Below are positions 1-9,052 of a stretch of 23,141 bases of DNA, piece after piece. Location: assembly GCA_910585625.1 (NCBI GenBank), contig CAJUFQ010000041.1, positions 1 to 23,141 of the forward strand, written 5' to 3'. A model generated the notes under the pieces. It had not been told where the DNA came from. It worked only from the letters and a program-made list of their open reading frames with translations, and made no database searches. The DNA comes from an uncultured Lachnospiraceae bacterium. Lineage in GTDB: Bacteria; Bacillota; Clostridia; Lachnospirales; Lachnospiraceae. Positions within the stretch are counted from its first letter, which is position 1. Every line of letters starts with the position of its first letter. The translations under genes and the position numbers were made by a program.

Positions 1-53
1 CCCTCGACCTACGCATTACGAATGCGACGCGCTACCAACTGCGCCACTTTGGC
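1..53 (-). tRNA. tRNA-Thr(CGU), 3' part cut off by window edge
   Basis: Read on the minus strand, the acceptor 5' strand is GCCAAAG (53 down to 47). It is followed by a D arm with GCGC/GCGC stem halves around AGTTGGTA, and an anticodon arm with loop TTCGTAA. The anticodon is CGT (18-20), which reads the ACG threonine codon. The first half of the T stem (GAGGG) is at the window edge; the T loop and acceptor 3' strand lie outside. The first anticodon-stem pair (27-43) appears to be T-T, a small oddity. Confidence 0.9.
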
Positions 54-77
54 ATAACTATTAACAAATCTTTATAC

Positions 78-106
78 ATTATAGCTGTTTTTCTTCCATT
101 TTGCAA
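78..106 (-). promoter_or_regulatory. Sigma-A promoter of the tRNA-Thr gene
   Basis: On the minus strand, TTGCAA (106-101) and a perfect TATAAT (83-78) are separated by exactly 17 bases. The predicted transcription start is near 71, about 18 bases before the mature tRNA 5' end. Sequence upstream of the -35 is strongly A/T rich, like an UP element. Confidence 0.8.
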
Positions 107-145
107 GTGTTTTTTTAAATTTTTTGCTTTTTTTGTATAACAGCC

Positions 146-182
146 CGGCCACGCTATGCGATTCCCTGCCATAGCGTGGCCG
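146..182 (-). terminator. 13-bp perfect stem-loop after the GH43-like gene, probable terminator
   Basis: Perfect inverted repeat CGGCCACGCTATG (146-158) and its complement (170-182) with an 11-base loop, 8 bases past the stop codon of the 191-2797 gene. On the minus strand no clean T-run follows immediately, so this is a strong hairpin but a non-canonical intrinsic terminator. Its position between the gene's end and the tRNA promoter supports a termination or 3'-protection role. Confidence 0.5.
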
Positions 183-190
183 AACCCTGG

Positions 191-2797
191 CTACTTAACC
201 TTAACGGTAAGCACTGCTTTCGCCTTGCTGTTATTTGCTGCCTTTACTGTAATCTTAGCAGTCCCTTTCTTCTTAGCTGTGACTATTCCTCCGATCTTAG
301 TCACTGATGCGATTTTGGGCTTATCCGAAGTATAATTGAACTTAGAACACACGGTTCCCTTAGGGATACCTGGTTTAATCTGATAGGTTTTTTTCACCTT
401 GAGAGACACATTCGTCTTCTTAAGCGTAACCTTGTTGGGAATACCCTTGACCGTTACCTTGCAGATTGCCTTTGCTCCGCCCACAGCCGTAGCCGTGATA
501 ACTGCCGTGCCGGCTTTCTTCGCCGTCACCTTTCCGTTTAATACCTCCGCAACTTTCGGGTCGCTGCTCTTCCAGGTGATTTCCTTGGGCGCGTCGTCCA
601 CATCCAGCTCTGCTGACAGAGACGCCGATTTCTTAAGCCCTTCTGTTGCCTTCGTGCAGAGCGTCAACGTTGGCGCGCTCAGTTCCACATGGTCTGCATA
701 CATCGTCGGCACTTCTACCAGCGTGTTCGCCAGCAATTTCTCTGCGCGTTCTGTCAGATTATCCATCTGCGTCGAATCTGTGACTTTCTCTTTCTTCCCT
801 AACTCTTTTGCTTTCTCCGCAAGATTTTTCATTTGCGCTTTCGCGCTCTCGCTGTAATTGGAGGCTGTCGCTGCTTTTTCTAATCTCTCTGCCAGCCCAT
901 CCATCCTCCTTACGTCAAGGTAAATAGGGGAAATCTCATGGTAGTTTTTGGCTGCCGCTGCATTCAGTCCTGTCATCTTGCTCTTATCATTGTAAGTCTT
1001 AATCATCCTGTTATACTCATCTGCCGTAATCGGAATCATACCTCCATGACAGCCGACGTCCCCGCCAGTCCGCCCATAGCTTCCTGCAGGCATCTTCTCT
1101 ACGCTGTCCGGCTTAGACAGATCCGTGGTCACGAACGGCTCATAGCGCGCATTGCTGCCGTAATTATCTATCATGATGCACCATTCGTCACGGTCGATGA
1201 ACTTGAACATGGTAGCGCCCTCTTCCCAATTTCCAATGAGGTCTTTGTCCAGCACTTTCTGGTCAATTTTAGTGAAGTGGTTGCCAGTCGATTCTTTTTT
1301 AAACCAGTTAAATATTATTTCTGATTTGCCCAAAGCATTCTTATCATCCGTCAATGACGCCAAGTCATCTGCATTCCCATAAGTCTTCCCCTTGTAATCG
1401 TACGGCGTAATCCTGACAGGATCCGTACTCTCATAGTCAACATTCGGATCCAATACTGTATCCGCGCTCATCAGCTGGATTCCCAGAAGCGGGGAACCCT
1501 TAGGCCGCATGCTCCTTGTTTCATCTTTCACCACACGATACAATTTTGCATAGGGCGTTTCCTTCCCATCTTTTGTCCCTGCCACCCAGAGCTGGGAAGT
1601 ATCGATATTTCCGTAACCGTCATGGTCGCCCGCGCCTTCAGGCAGATATTTCGTATAGAAATCCTCTTGCTCGTACAGCTTTGTAGGGCCAAAATTGACA
1701 AAATCGCTGGTTTCACAGCAGTATAAACGGTTCCTGGCTGCGCCGTCCGCGTCCACACGCCCAGACCAGTACACCAGATAATTGTCCTTGTCTGGATTGT
1801 AAATGGCCTCTGGCGCCCAAGCCATTGCCGCATTGATTTTATCCGGGCCAGCGACGTCTACCCAGCGTCTGGTCCAATGTACCCAGTCTTCTGTCTCCCA
1901 CACAAAGAGGTGCGTGCTTCCCACCCCTACCTTGGAGGTCAGTACCCAGGTATCTCTGTCACCCGAATTCTCAAGGATGCTGTTGTTTGCCTTATTCCCA
2001 TTATACTGTTCAGAATGGGTATTTAAGTCCGTCGCAAGCAGCCACACTTTATTGGAATCGCTGCCGTCCGCCTTGCACCCACGAATCAGGTATGGGTCAC
2101 GAATCCCCTGATCCCGCCCTTCAAATGGAAACAGCGCAGAGGCGTCTCCGCTGACGGAACGCTCCAGATCTGCTGCCGTCGCATCTATCTTATAATTGAC
2201 GCTGTTCGCCCCGCATTTCTGGATAAGATCCATATAATCGCTGCCGGCAAGGAACGCCGGCTGGCAGCCATTCAAAGCCGTCCAGTTAAGCCCATCCTCA
2301 CTGAGGAAAAAATGCACCTGCTGCACGTCATATCCTTTTCCCTTCGGCATTGTAAAGCATACATACACATACCCCGCATAAGAATCCCCGGAAAGCCCCT
2401 CCCGGATTATCATGGGGAACGTCTTCGTTTCTGTGGCTCCGTTTGCCGTCACCGTTGCGACCAGGTCAAACTTATAATTGCCCTCCCCGGCATATGGCCT
2501 TGTGACTTTCAGGGTACTGCCTTGCACGGAAGCGGCGCCGTGGGTTCCCTCCTCAGCCTGGCCCTCTATGGCATATGTAACGGCTGCCCCATCCAATCCT
2601 GCTACCGATGTGGGAAGCTGCAAATCTTCGGTCAAGAGCTGGTTGATCTCTGACTCCCGGATGACCAGACCGTTCTGCACTGCATCCTTTATGTCCCCTG
2701 CTGCCTGAACCCGCAGACCTCCCATGGGCATAGCTCCCGCAACAAGACTGGCGGTAAGGATTGCAGCAGACAATATATTCCATATCTTTCTCTTCAT
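191..2797 (-). CDS. Secreted GH43-like five-bladed-propeller protein with C-terminal Big_2 domains
   Basis: 868 aa. Residues 1-32 form a signal peptide ending near VQAAG. Residues 34-135 look like an atypical bacterial Ig-like domain. Residues 140-600 resemble a GH43-type propeller: RDPYLI at 233-238, WAPEAIYNP at 327-335 and EGATMFKF at 526-533 match blade motifs of arabinofuranosidase/xylosidase families. Residues 628-690 form a helical FIVAR-like linker. Two Big_2 domains (about 700-783 and 785-868) carry the repeated VTAKKxGTAxIT pattern. No LPXTG or dockerin is visible, so it is probably secreted or held by the Ig-like domains. AGGAGG lies 7 bases before the ATG. It lies 25 bases downstream of the LamG/Big_2 gene and is probably co-transcribed with it. 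A role in extracellular glycan breakdown or binding is inferred; substrate and catalytic residues are not assigned. Confidence 0.75.
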   Translation of the reverse strand: MKRKIWNILSAAILTASLVAGAMPMGGLRVQAAGDIKDAVQNGLVIRESEINQLLTEDLQLPTSVAGLDGAAVTYAIEGQAEEGTHGAASVQGSTLKVTRPYAGEGNYKFDLVATVTANGATETKTFPMIIREGLSGDSYAGYVYVCFTMPKGKGYDVQQVHFFLSEDGLNWTALNGCQPAFLAGSDYMDLIQKCGANSVNYKIDATAADLERSVSGDASALFPFEGRDQGIRDPYLIRGCKADGSDSNKVWLLATDLNTHSEQYNGNKANNSILENSGDRDTWVLTSKVGVGSTHLFVWETEDWVHWTRRWVDVAGPDKINAAMAWAPEAIYNPDKDNYLVYWSGRVDADGAARNRLYCCETSDFVNFGPTKLYEQEDFYTKYLPEGAGDHDGYGNIDTSQLWVAGTKDGKETPYAKLYRVVKDETRSMRPKGSPLLGIQLMSADTVLDPNVDYESTDPVRITPYDYKGKTYGNADDLASLTDDKNALGKSEIIFNWFKKESTGNHFTKIDQKVLDKDLIGNWEEGATMFKFIDRDEWCIMIDNYGSNARYEPFVTTDLSKPDSVEKMPAGSYGRTGGDVGCHGGMIPITADEYNRMIKTYNDKSKMTGLNAAAAKNYHEISPIYLDVRRMDGLAERLEKAATASNYSESAKAQMKNLAEKAKELGKKEKVTDSTQMDNLTERAEKLLANTLVEVPTMYADHVELSAPTLTLCTKATEGLKKSASLSAELDVDDAPKEITWKSSDPKVAEVLNGKVTAKKAGTAVITATAVGGAKAICKVTVKGIPNKVTLKKTNVSLKVKKTYQIKPGIPKGTVCSKFNYTSDKPKIASVTKIGGIVTAKKKGTAKITVKAANNSKAKAVLTVKVK

Positions 2798-2822
2798 ACT
2801 TTAACCTCCTGCTGATTGCCTG

Positions 2823-4697
2823 CTATTTCGTGATTTTAATATTTTTCGACAACGTAACTACCTGTTTCTTTCCTACTTTCACCTTCGCCGTTACCTTCAC
2901 GGTTCCTTTCTTCTTGGCAGTCAGCTTGCCATTTTTAGAAAGGCTGGCGAGCTTTTTCCCTTTTTTATCCAAAGACCAGGTGACATTCCCGGAAATACCT
3001 TTCACGCTGAGCGTAGCTGACTTTTTCACTTTCACACTGCCTTTTCCGCTGATTTCACCGACATAGAACGTGATTCTTTTTGTGATGCTCTTTCCGGCAG
3101 ACGAAACTTTTACGGCAACCGTCCCGGTCCCTGGCTTTTTGGCCCTTACTTTGCCTTTGTCCATACTCACCGTGCCGCTTGCTGTATATTTTATGGTGCA
3201 GCCTGCAGCATTCATCGCTGCCGTCGGCTTGACCGTGATATTTGCTGTCTTGCCTTTCTCCAGATATACGGTATTTGCAGATACTTTTGCCTTTGTAATA
3301 TCATAGCTGACCTTCACTAACGTCTGGTACTCCATCTCAAAGCCGTCATAAACGGCTTTCACCGTCGTAGTTATGCGGGCGTAGCCCACTTTCTTCTGCG
3401 CTGTCACCAGACCATTCTCATCAACTTTTGCAATATCCTCATTGCTGGAAACATAGGAAACAATGACGTCTTCATTCAGTTTTAAAGTATCCGGAAGCCG
3501 GAACACAGACGCCGTCTTTGTTGGCTCTATGGTAAGGTTCTTATCATAACAATCTTCCGTAATCTTAGAAAATGGATCGCGTTCCCCTTGAAAGCCCGCG
3601 GAGACTTCCACCGCTGTCACTCCAGTCTTAGTCGTATTTCCAACCTTCACAGAAGTGACAACTTTGGCTGTACCCATCTTATTTGCCGTGACTTCACCCG
3701 TAGCGGCGTCTACGGAAACTACATCACTGGCGCCTTCCACCGCAAAACTTACCGTACAGTCCTCTGCCTTGAGCTTGTCGGGGAGATTTACCTTGATGGT
3801 TTCTTTGCTTCCAGGATCTAACGTAAGATTCTTTGTCACGTCTATTTCCGCCACCCCCTGCAGGATTTCTTCCGGCGTCTTGCCCTCTTGTGCATAACCC
3901 TTGGCGAACAAGTCGCCTACCTGATCAGCATCCAGGGCCGCGTTATAGACACTGATATCGTCGTACTCGCCAGTAGCGTAGCCACCGCCACCCTGGCTGA
4001 CTCCAAGACAAATGCTTCCGGCAGAATCATTCATCAGGGGAACTGCCGTTGTTTCCAATTTCTTATCACCATCCAGATAACAAGTTACCTGGTTCCCAGA
4101 CTGGGTAATCGTAAACATATGCCAGTTCATCCAAAAATTATTGTCGCCGCCATTGTTCATATCCCCTTCTGCCTTCGTGCTTCCTGAATACAGAAACAAC
4201 ACCCTGCCATTCGACCCGGCGTCCGGCTTAATGGTGACATTTTCTTCTGCTGATTTTCCGACCGACATGACCGCAAATGTCTTGGGAGGATTATCGTTCT
4301 TTGAATTCAGCGTCCCCCAGCTGGATCTGAACCACGCTGAAACCGTATACTCTTCTCCAAGATTTTTTTGCGGCAGTTTCATGCCATATTTTCCTTCTCC
4401 CTTTTTCGTGATTTCTTCATTAATGATGCCATCTGTACTGAGCGCTTTCCCCGCTCCGTCTCTGCCTGGCATAAAATCAAGCGCGCCCGCATAATTCTCG
4501 AAGTCTCTGGTGACCATCTGGATATCCTGGTACTTCCCATTGTCCCCGCTGACTGCCTCCTCAAAATCATATTTCGCCAATGGCTCAAGGATTTTGGCCC
4601 CGGCTTCTGCATTTGCGGTAGTGATGTCTCCGGTAAATACGGAAGTAACTACCATCGCGCAGGCAAGCAATTTGCTCACCGTCATTTTAACCTTCAT
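2823..4697 (-). CDS. Secreted LamG-like protein with Big_2 Ig-like repeats
   Basis: 624 aa from the ATG at 4697, which has GGAAAGGAG just upstream and begins a clear signal peptide (MKVKMTVSKLLACAMVV, cleavage near ANA-EA). An ATG 36 codons earlier would put charged sequence ahead of the signal and is rejected. Residues 35-265 look like a LamG/concanavalin beta-sandwich: AKYDFEE start, YTVSAWFRS, WHMFTIT, YDDISVYNAALDADQV. About 285-365, 385-465, 466-547 and 548-624 are Ig-like domains of Big_2 type (VTAQKKVGYARIT, VRAKKPGTGTVAV, LTAKKKGTVKVT). No catalytic domain is seen, so carbohydrate or matrix binding is likely. It is the first gene of a pair with the GH43-like gene. The last 80 residues are very lysine rich, as in the partner. 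Confidence 0.75.
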   Translation of the reverse strand: MKVKMTVSKLLACAMVVTSVFTGDITTANAEAGAKILEPLAKYDFEEAVSGDNGKYQDIQMVTRDFENYAGALDFMPGRDGAGKALSTDGIINEEITKKGEGKYGMKLPQKNLGEEYTVSAWFRSSWGTLNSKNDNPPKTFAVMSVGKSAEENVTIKPDAGSNGRVLFLYSGSTKAEGDMNNGGDNNFWMNWHMFTITQSGNQVTCYLDGDKKLETTAVPLMNDSAGSICLGVSQGGGGYATGEYDDISVYNAALDADQVGDLFAKGYAQEGKTPEEILQGVAEIDVTKNLTLDPGSKETIKVNLPDKLKAEDCTVSFAVEGASDVVSVDAATGEVTANKMGTAKVVTSVKVGNTTKTGVTAVEVSAGFQGERDPFSKITEDCYDKNLTIEPTKTASVFRLPDTLKLNEDVIVSYVSSNEDIAKVDENGLVTAQKKVGYARITTTVKAVYDGFEMEYQTLVKVSYDITKAKVSANTVYLEKGKTANITVKPTAAMNAAGCTIKYTASGTVSMDKGKVRAKKPGTGTVAVKVSSAGKSITKRITFYVGEISGKGSVKVKKSATLSVKGISGNVTWSLDKKGKKLASLSKNGKLTAKKKGTVKVTAKVKVGKKQVVTLSKNIKITK

Positions 4698-4825
4698 GTT
4701 TTCTCTCCTTTCCTGCAGGGTTCCCTGCGTTTGCTCTCTCCCGCGTATGTCCGCGAAACCAAATGTCCCTCCTTCCCCCTTCTCTGATGCTAAATCGCAA
4801 TGCATCCAATGTGTTGGCTCTCAAT

Positions 4826-6046
4826 TTACAATAAGAATTCCCCAAACACGTAATTACTCACCGCAATCCCTTGTTCCGTGAGGAATATCCTGCCCTCACG
4901 CTGCGCCAAAAGCCCCTGCTGCTGCAGCTTTCTTATGGCCGGGCCATAAACGCTCTCCAGGATAACGCTGAATTTCTCTTCGAACCGGCTTCTCTCAATT
5001 CCCGCCGTCATCCGTAAGCCCAGGAACATAAATTCTTCCATCTGCTGCTTTTTGCCCAGGTAAAAAACCTCCGCTCCCTCTCGGTTTGCGGCGTCTTGCG
5101 GTTTCTTCTCAGTACCCGCAAATATTTCCGGCAGGCTGCAAAACATGCCATCCAGATAATCGTTAAAATTCCTGGTATTGGAAAACCTGGCGTCCTCCAT
5201 GAAAGACGAGCTGCCAAGCCCCAGCCCCAGATAAGGTGACAGCTGCCAGTAGCCGATATTATGGCGGCATTCCTTATGGGGCAATGCATAATTGGAAATC
5301 TCATACCTCTGGTAACCCCTGCTTTCCAGAAGTTCCAGGGTTCTCACATACATTTCCCGCTCCGCCTCTTCCGTAGGGAGGAATCGCGGATCCTCTCCCT
5401 GTTCCCTGCGCAGCTCATCTTCCCAAAATCTCTCGTAGAAGGGCGTCCCTTCTTCTATTATCAGGCTGTATGCGGAAATGTGTTCCGGCATAAGCCGTAA
5501 TACTTTTTTCAGCGTATTCTCCCAGCCCTGCGGCGTCTGCCCGGGCAGCGATGAAATAAGATCCACATTGATATTGCCAAACCCCTTTTTCCTAGCAAGG
5601 TCAAAACTCTGCAGGAAATCCGCATACGAATGGATTCTCCCAAGCTCCTTAAGTTCCATGTCGTCCGCAGACTGCAGGCCCAGGCTGAGCCGGTTAATCC
5701 CGGCAGACTTATAGAAAGTTAATTTCTCTTCATTCAAAGTGCCAGGATTGCATTCCAACGTGATTTCCGCTCCCTGCATGACCTGAAAACAACGGTACAC
5801 CTGTTCCATAATCTCCCATATCTGCACGCCTGCAAGCAACGAAGGAGTCCCGCCGCCCACAAATACAGAAACCACCTGGTAATCCCGGCAAGACCCTGCC
5901 TGCTGCCTGACTTCTTCCAACAGCCTGTCCACATATGCCCTGCGGACATCCTCCCCGGCAGGCATGGACAGGAAGTCGCAATAACTGCATTTCTTCACGC
6001 AAAACGGGATATGGATATATAACTCTAACTCCTTCTTCCCTGACAT
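4826..6046 (-). CDS. hemW: Radical SAM heme chaperone HemW
   Basis: 406 aa, the usual HemW length. The N-terminus YIHIPFCVKKCSYCDF has the radical SAM cluster motif C16-x3-C20-x2-C23. The next family position is Phe, as in HemW, where HemN coproporphyrinogen oxidases have a fourth Cys. GGGTPSLL follows as the SAM-binding glycine motif, and YEISNYA and NIGYW are typical HemW signatures further on. HemW is described as carrying heme to membrane target proteins; the older label oxygen-independent coproporphyrinogen oxidase is probably wrong. The ATG directly follows the lepA stop (TAGATG, no gap) with only a weak internal SD (GGATGATAAG), suggesting translational coupling to lepA. lepA-hemW adjacency is common in Firmicutes. 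Confidence 0.93.
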   Translation of the reverse strand: MSGKKELELYIHIPFCVKKCSYCDFLSMPAGEDVRRAYVDRLLEEVRQQAGSCRDYQVVSVFVGGGTPSLLAGVQIWEIMEQVYRCFQVMQGAEITLECNPGTLNEEKLTFYKSAGINRLSLGLQSADDMELKELGRIHSYADFLQSFDLARKKGFGNINVDLISSLPGQTPQGWENTLKKVLRLMPEHISAYSLIIEEGTPFYERFWEDELRREQGEDPRFLPTEEAEREMYVRTLELLESRGYQRYEISNYALPHKECRHNIGYWQLSPYLGLGLGSSSFMEDARFSNTRNFNDYLDGMFCSLPEIFAGTEKKPQDAANREGAEVFYLGKKQQMEEFMFLGLRMTAGIERSRFEEKFSVILESVYGPAIRKLQQQGLLAQREGRIFLTEQGIAVSNYVFGEFLL

Positions 6047-7861
6047 CTACTTATCATCCAATTTCAGCACGCTCATAAACGCTTTCTGCGGAATTTCCAC
6101 ATTTCCAATCTGGCGCATACGCTTCTTGCCTTCCTTCTGTTTCTCTAAAAGCTTGCGCTTCCTGGTGATGTCACCGCCGTAACATTTTGCCAGCACATCC
6201 TTGCGCATTGCTTTCACAGTCTCCCTGGCTATGACCTTGCTGCCGATTGCCGCCTGGATAGGTATCTCGAACAAATGTCTGGGGATTTCTTCCTTAAGCT
6301 TCTCGCACATTTTCCTGCCACGCTCATACGCCGTCCCGCTGTGTACGATAAATGACAGCGCGTCCACTTCTTCCCGGTTGATGAGGATGTCCAGCTTGAC
6401 AAGCTCGGAGCGGGCATAGCCCTTCATCTCATAGTCGAAGGAAGCATATCCTCTGGAGCGCGATTTCAATGCGTCAAAGAAATCATAAATAATCTCGTTG
6501 AGCGGAAGCTCATATTTTATCAAGGCCCGCGTTTCTTCCATATATTCCATGCTGATATAAATCCCACGGCGTTCCTGGCACAAATCCATAATAGCTCCGA
6601 TATAATCGCTGGTAACCATGATTTCCGCGCCGACCATCGGCTCCTCCATATAGTCAATCTCTGCCGGATCGGGGAGATTGGAAGGATTCGTCAGCTCAAT
6701 GACTTCCCCGTTCATCTTATGCACTTTATAGATAACCCCTGGCGCAGTCGTTACAAGATCCAAATTATATTCCCGCTCCAGACGCTCCTGAATGATTTCT
6801 AAATGCAGCAGTCCCAAGAACCCACAACGGAAACCAAACCCCAACGCCACGGATGTCTCTGCCTCAAACTGCAGCGAGGCGTCGTTTAACTGTAATTTCT
6901 CCAACGCATCCCGCAAATCCGGGTACTTCGCGCCGTCTGCCGGGTACATGCCGCAGTAGACCATGGGGGTGACTTTCTTATATCCCGGCAGCGGTTCCTT
7001 GCATGGATTTGCCGCATCCGTGACCGTGTCCCCCACCTGCGTGTCGCGGACATTCTTGAGGCTTGCTGTGATATAACCCACCATGCCGGCACTCAGTTCC
7101 TCACAGGGAATGAACTGCCCGGCCCCAAAATACCCTACTTCCACTACATCGGCGGTCGCCCCGGTCGCCATCATCTTTATCGTGGTACCGACCCGTACCG
7201 TTCCCTCTTTCATCCTGCAAAAGACAATCACTCCTTTATAAGAATCATACAAAGAGTCAAATATCAGAGCCTGCATTGGGCTGTCCGGGTTGCCGCCCGG
7301 CGCAGGAATTTTCTCCACGATCTGCTCCAGCACTTCCTCTACGTTCCGCCCGGTCTTTGCCGAAATCTGCGGCGCGTCCTGGGCCTCCAGCCCGATGACG
7401 TCCTCTATCTCCTCAATGACCCGCTCTGGTTCCGCACTCGGAAGGTCAATCTTATTGATGACCGGCAGCACATCCAAATCATGATCCAGCGCCAGATAAA
7501 CATTGGCCAGCGTCTGCGCCTCAATGCCCTGCGCCGCATCCACTACCAGGATGGCCCCGTCACAGGCAGCCAGGCTGCGGGATACCTCATAATTAAAGTC
7601 TACATGCCCCGGGGTATCAATCAGGTTGAAAATATATTCCTCGCCGTCCTTCGCTTTATATACAATACGCACTGCCTGCGCCTTAATCGTAATTCCGCGC
7701 TCCCGCTCCAAATCCATGTTATCCAGAACCTGCGCCTGCATTTCCCGGCTGGTCAGAAGCCCCGTCTTCTCTATGATACGGTCCGCCAGCGTGGATTTAC
7801 CGTGGTCTATATGCGCAATAATACAAAAATTCCTGATTTTATTCTGCTCAATGACTGCCAT
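6047..7861 (-). CDS. lepA: Elongation factor 4 (LepA), ribosome back-translocating GTPase
   Basis: 604 aa from the ATG at 7861 (GGAGG six bases upstream); an in-frame ATG 29 codons earlier gives a non-conserved extension lying over the promoter. GTPase motifs are complete: G1 AHIDHGKST, G2 region ERGITIKAQ, G3 DTPGHVDF, G4 NKID. The LepA-specific C-terminal domain is intact, with YGGDITRKRKLLEKQKEGKKRM followed by the QIGNVEIPQKAF ending. LepA acts on stalled or mis-translocated ribosomes. It is first in a two-gene unit with hemW and has its own promoter. The rpsT gene often found nearby in Firmicutes is absent from the 115-base gap to holA. Confidence 0.97.
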   Translation of the reverse strand: MAVIEQNKIRNFCIIAHIDHGKSTLADRIIEKTGLLTSREMQAQVLDNMDLERERGITIKAQAVRIVYKAKDGEEYIFNLIDTPGHVDFNYEVSRSLAACDGAILVVDAAQGIEAQTLANVYLALDHDLDVLPVINKIDLPSAEPERVIEEIEDVIGLEAQDAPQISAKTGRNVEEVLEQIVEKIPAPGGNPDSPMQALIFDSLYDSYKGVIVFCRMKEGTVRVGTTIKMMATGATADVVEVGYFGAGQFIPCEELSAGMVGYITASLKNVRDTQVGDTVTDAANPCKEPLPGYKKVTPMVYCGMYPADGAKYPDLRDALEKLQLNDASLQFEAETSVALGFGFRCGFLGLLHLEIIQERLEREYNLDLVTTAPGVIYKVHKMNGEVIELTNPSNLPDPAEIDYMEEPMVGAEIMVTSDYIGAIMDLCQERRGIYISMEYMEETRALIKYELPLNEIIYDFFDALKSRSRGYASFDYEMKGYARSELVKLDILINREEVDALSFIVHSGTAYERGRKMCEKLKEEIPRHLFEIPIQAAIGSKVIARETVKAMRKDVLAKCYGGDITRKRKLLEKQKEGKKRMRQIGNVEIPQKAFMSVLKLDDK

Positions 7862-7919
7862 GTTGTTCCTCCAAATCCCTATTCTGTCAGAAATAGAAAA
7901 TATCTCTAATCCCGCTCTC

Positions 7920-7948
7920 ATTTTACCATAAGTCTTGCAGAATTGCAA
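7920..7948 (-). promoter_or_regulatory. Sigma-A promoter of lepA-hemW
   Basis: On the minus strand, TTGCAA (7948-7943) and TAAAAT (7925-7920) are 17 bases apart, and TGG directly precedes the -10 (extended -10). It lies between the holA stop and lepA, giving a leader of roughly 50 bases. This separates lepA-hemW from the upstream competence operon, although read-through from holA remains possible because no clear terminator follows holA. Confidence 0.75.
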
Positions 7949-7976
7949 AATCTAAAAGGGAAAAACCAAACCGCCG

Positions 7977-8960
7977 TTACCCTTCCCGGCTATACTTCAC
8001 AATTAGAAGCTCTACCGCTAACCTGTCATTCAGGTTTCCGGTCTTGACATCCTCTTCTGCCTGCACACAGTCCGCCACTGCCTGTTTCAGCTGCATGGTC
8101 TGGAACCTCCCGGCCTGGGCAAAATTCCTGCGCACAGCAAACTCAGGGATTTTCGCCTTAGAAGCAATGAATTTGTTGTCATACCCCTGCCGCTTTAAAT
8201 CCTTCACCATCAGCAGAATCTGAAACTGTCTGGCTATAAGGAATAGGATCCGCATCGGCGGCTCTTTTAAGGCAAGCAAGTCATAATAAAGATCCAGCGC
8301 CTGCTTCTGCTGTTTTTCTGCAATCTTATTTACCATCTCAAAAATCCTGTTCGTGGTCTGCCCCACACAGATAGCTTCCACATCCTCCTCTGAGATTATT
8401 TCCCGCCCAAGCGTATAGCAGAACAGCTTTTCCAGCTCCTTATCAATATTTTCCATGTCATTACCCGCTTTCTCCAGAAATAACTGCAGGACAGGCCTGG
8501 TAATTTTTTTCTGTTCACGCTTAAGTTTTGACAAGATCCAGCGTGTCAGGACTTCTTCCGGCTGACGCGTGAATTCCACCACCCGTCCGGCGTTCTTGGC
8601 CGCCTTATACAATTTCCCCCGCTTGTCAACTTCCTCTTCCACAAACACAAAACAAACCGTTGCCGCAGCATGTTTGAAATATTCTGAAAGCTCCTCCGGG
8701 GAATTTTTGAAAAAACCGCTGTCTTGCACCATAATCAGCCTATGCTCCGCAAAGAAGGGAAGCGTCTCCGCCAAATCTATTATCTCACCGAGGCTGATAT
8801 TCTTGCCCTCGTAAAACGCTGCGTTCATCGTGTCGCCTGGCACTGACAATGCCTGGCGCAGCTTCTTCCCATATTGTTTTTTCAGATACGCCTCCTCGCC
8901 GTACAAAAGATACACCGGCCGGAAGCTGCCTGTTTTGATGTCTTCATCTATGCTCTTCAT
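7977..8960 (-). CDS. holA: DNA polymerase III subunit delta
   Basis: 327 aa from the ATG at 8960, which has GGGAGGGCAC just upstream; an ATG 21 codons earlier adds a basic, non-conserved tail and is less likely. The N-terminus has the HolA pattern (VYLLYGEEAYLKKQYG) and FVFVEEEVDKRGKLYKA follows, with the AAA+-like fold of the clamp-loader delta subunit and helical C-terminal collar (PMRILFLIARQFQILL). The delta subunit opens the beta clamp during loading at primed sites. comEC followed by holA is a widespread Firmicutes order. The 92-base spacer to comEC contains no obvious promoter, so it is probably the last gene of the comEA-comEC operon. Confidence 0.93.
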   Translation of the reverse strand: MKSIDEDIKTGSFRPVYLLYGEEAYLKKQYGKKLRQALSVPGDTMNAAFYEGKNISLGEIIDLAETLPFFAEHRLIMVQDSGFFKNSPEELSEYFKHAAATVCFVFVEEEVDKRGKLYKAAKNAGRVVEFTRQPEEVLTRWILSKLKREQKKITRPVLQLFLEKAGNDMENIDKELEKLFCYTLGREIISEEDVEAICVGQTTNRIFEMVNKIAEKQQKQALDLYYDLLALKEPPMRILFLIARQFQILLMVKDLKRQGYDNKFIASKAKIPEFAVRRNFAQAGRFQTMQLKQAVADCVQAEEDVKTGNLNDRLAVELLIVKYSREG

Positions 8961-9052
8961 GTGCCCTCCCTTCTTCTTGTGCCTGCCATCGGCCTGTCCC
9001 CTGCCGGAAGCAATTTTCGGCATGATGCCAGGCTGCTGTTATCATACACTAT

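Noticed and set aside
399..857. Long open frame on the plus strand opposite the GH43-like gene
   Set aside because: It lies fully antisense to the Big_2 coding region, has no SD and low-complexity Ser/Phe composition; a shadow of the true gene. The same holds for other opposite-strand frames across the window.
4715..4728. Dyad GCAGGG-TT-CCCTGC upstream of the LamG gene
   Set aside because: Symmetric, but the two-base loop is too short for a stable hairpin and no neighbouring promoter elements support an operator. Left as unproven.
4826..6046. HemN, oxygen-independent coproporphyrinogen III oxidase
   Set aside because: The CxxxCxxC motif is followed by Asp-Phe; the fourth cysteine of HemN is missing, so HemW fits better.
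8961..9052. Terminator or promoter between comEC and holA (TGCCG/CGGCA hairpin)
   Set aside because: Five-bp stem with no T-run and no -35/-10 pair; treated as an untranslated spacer in one operon.
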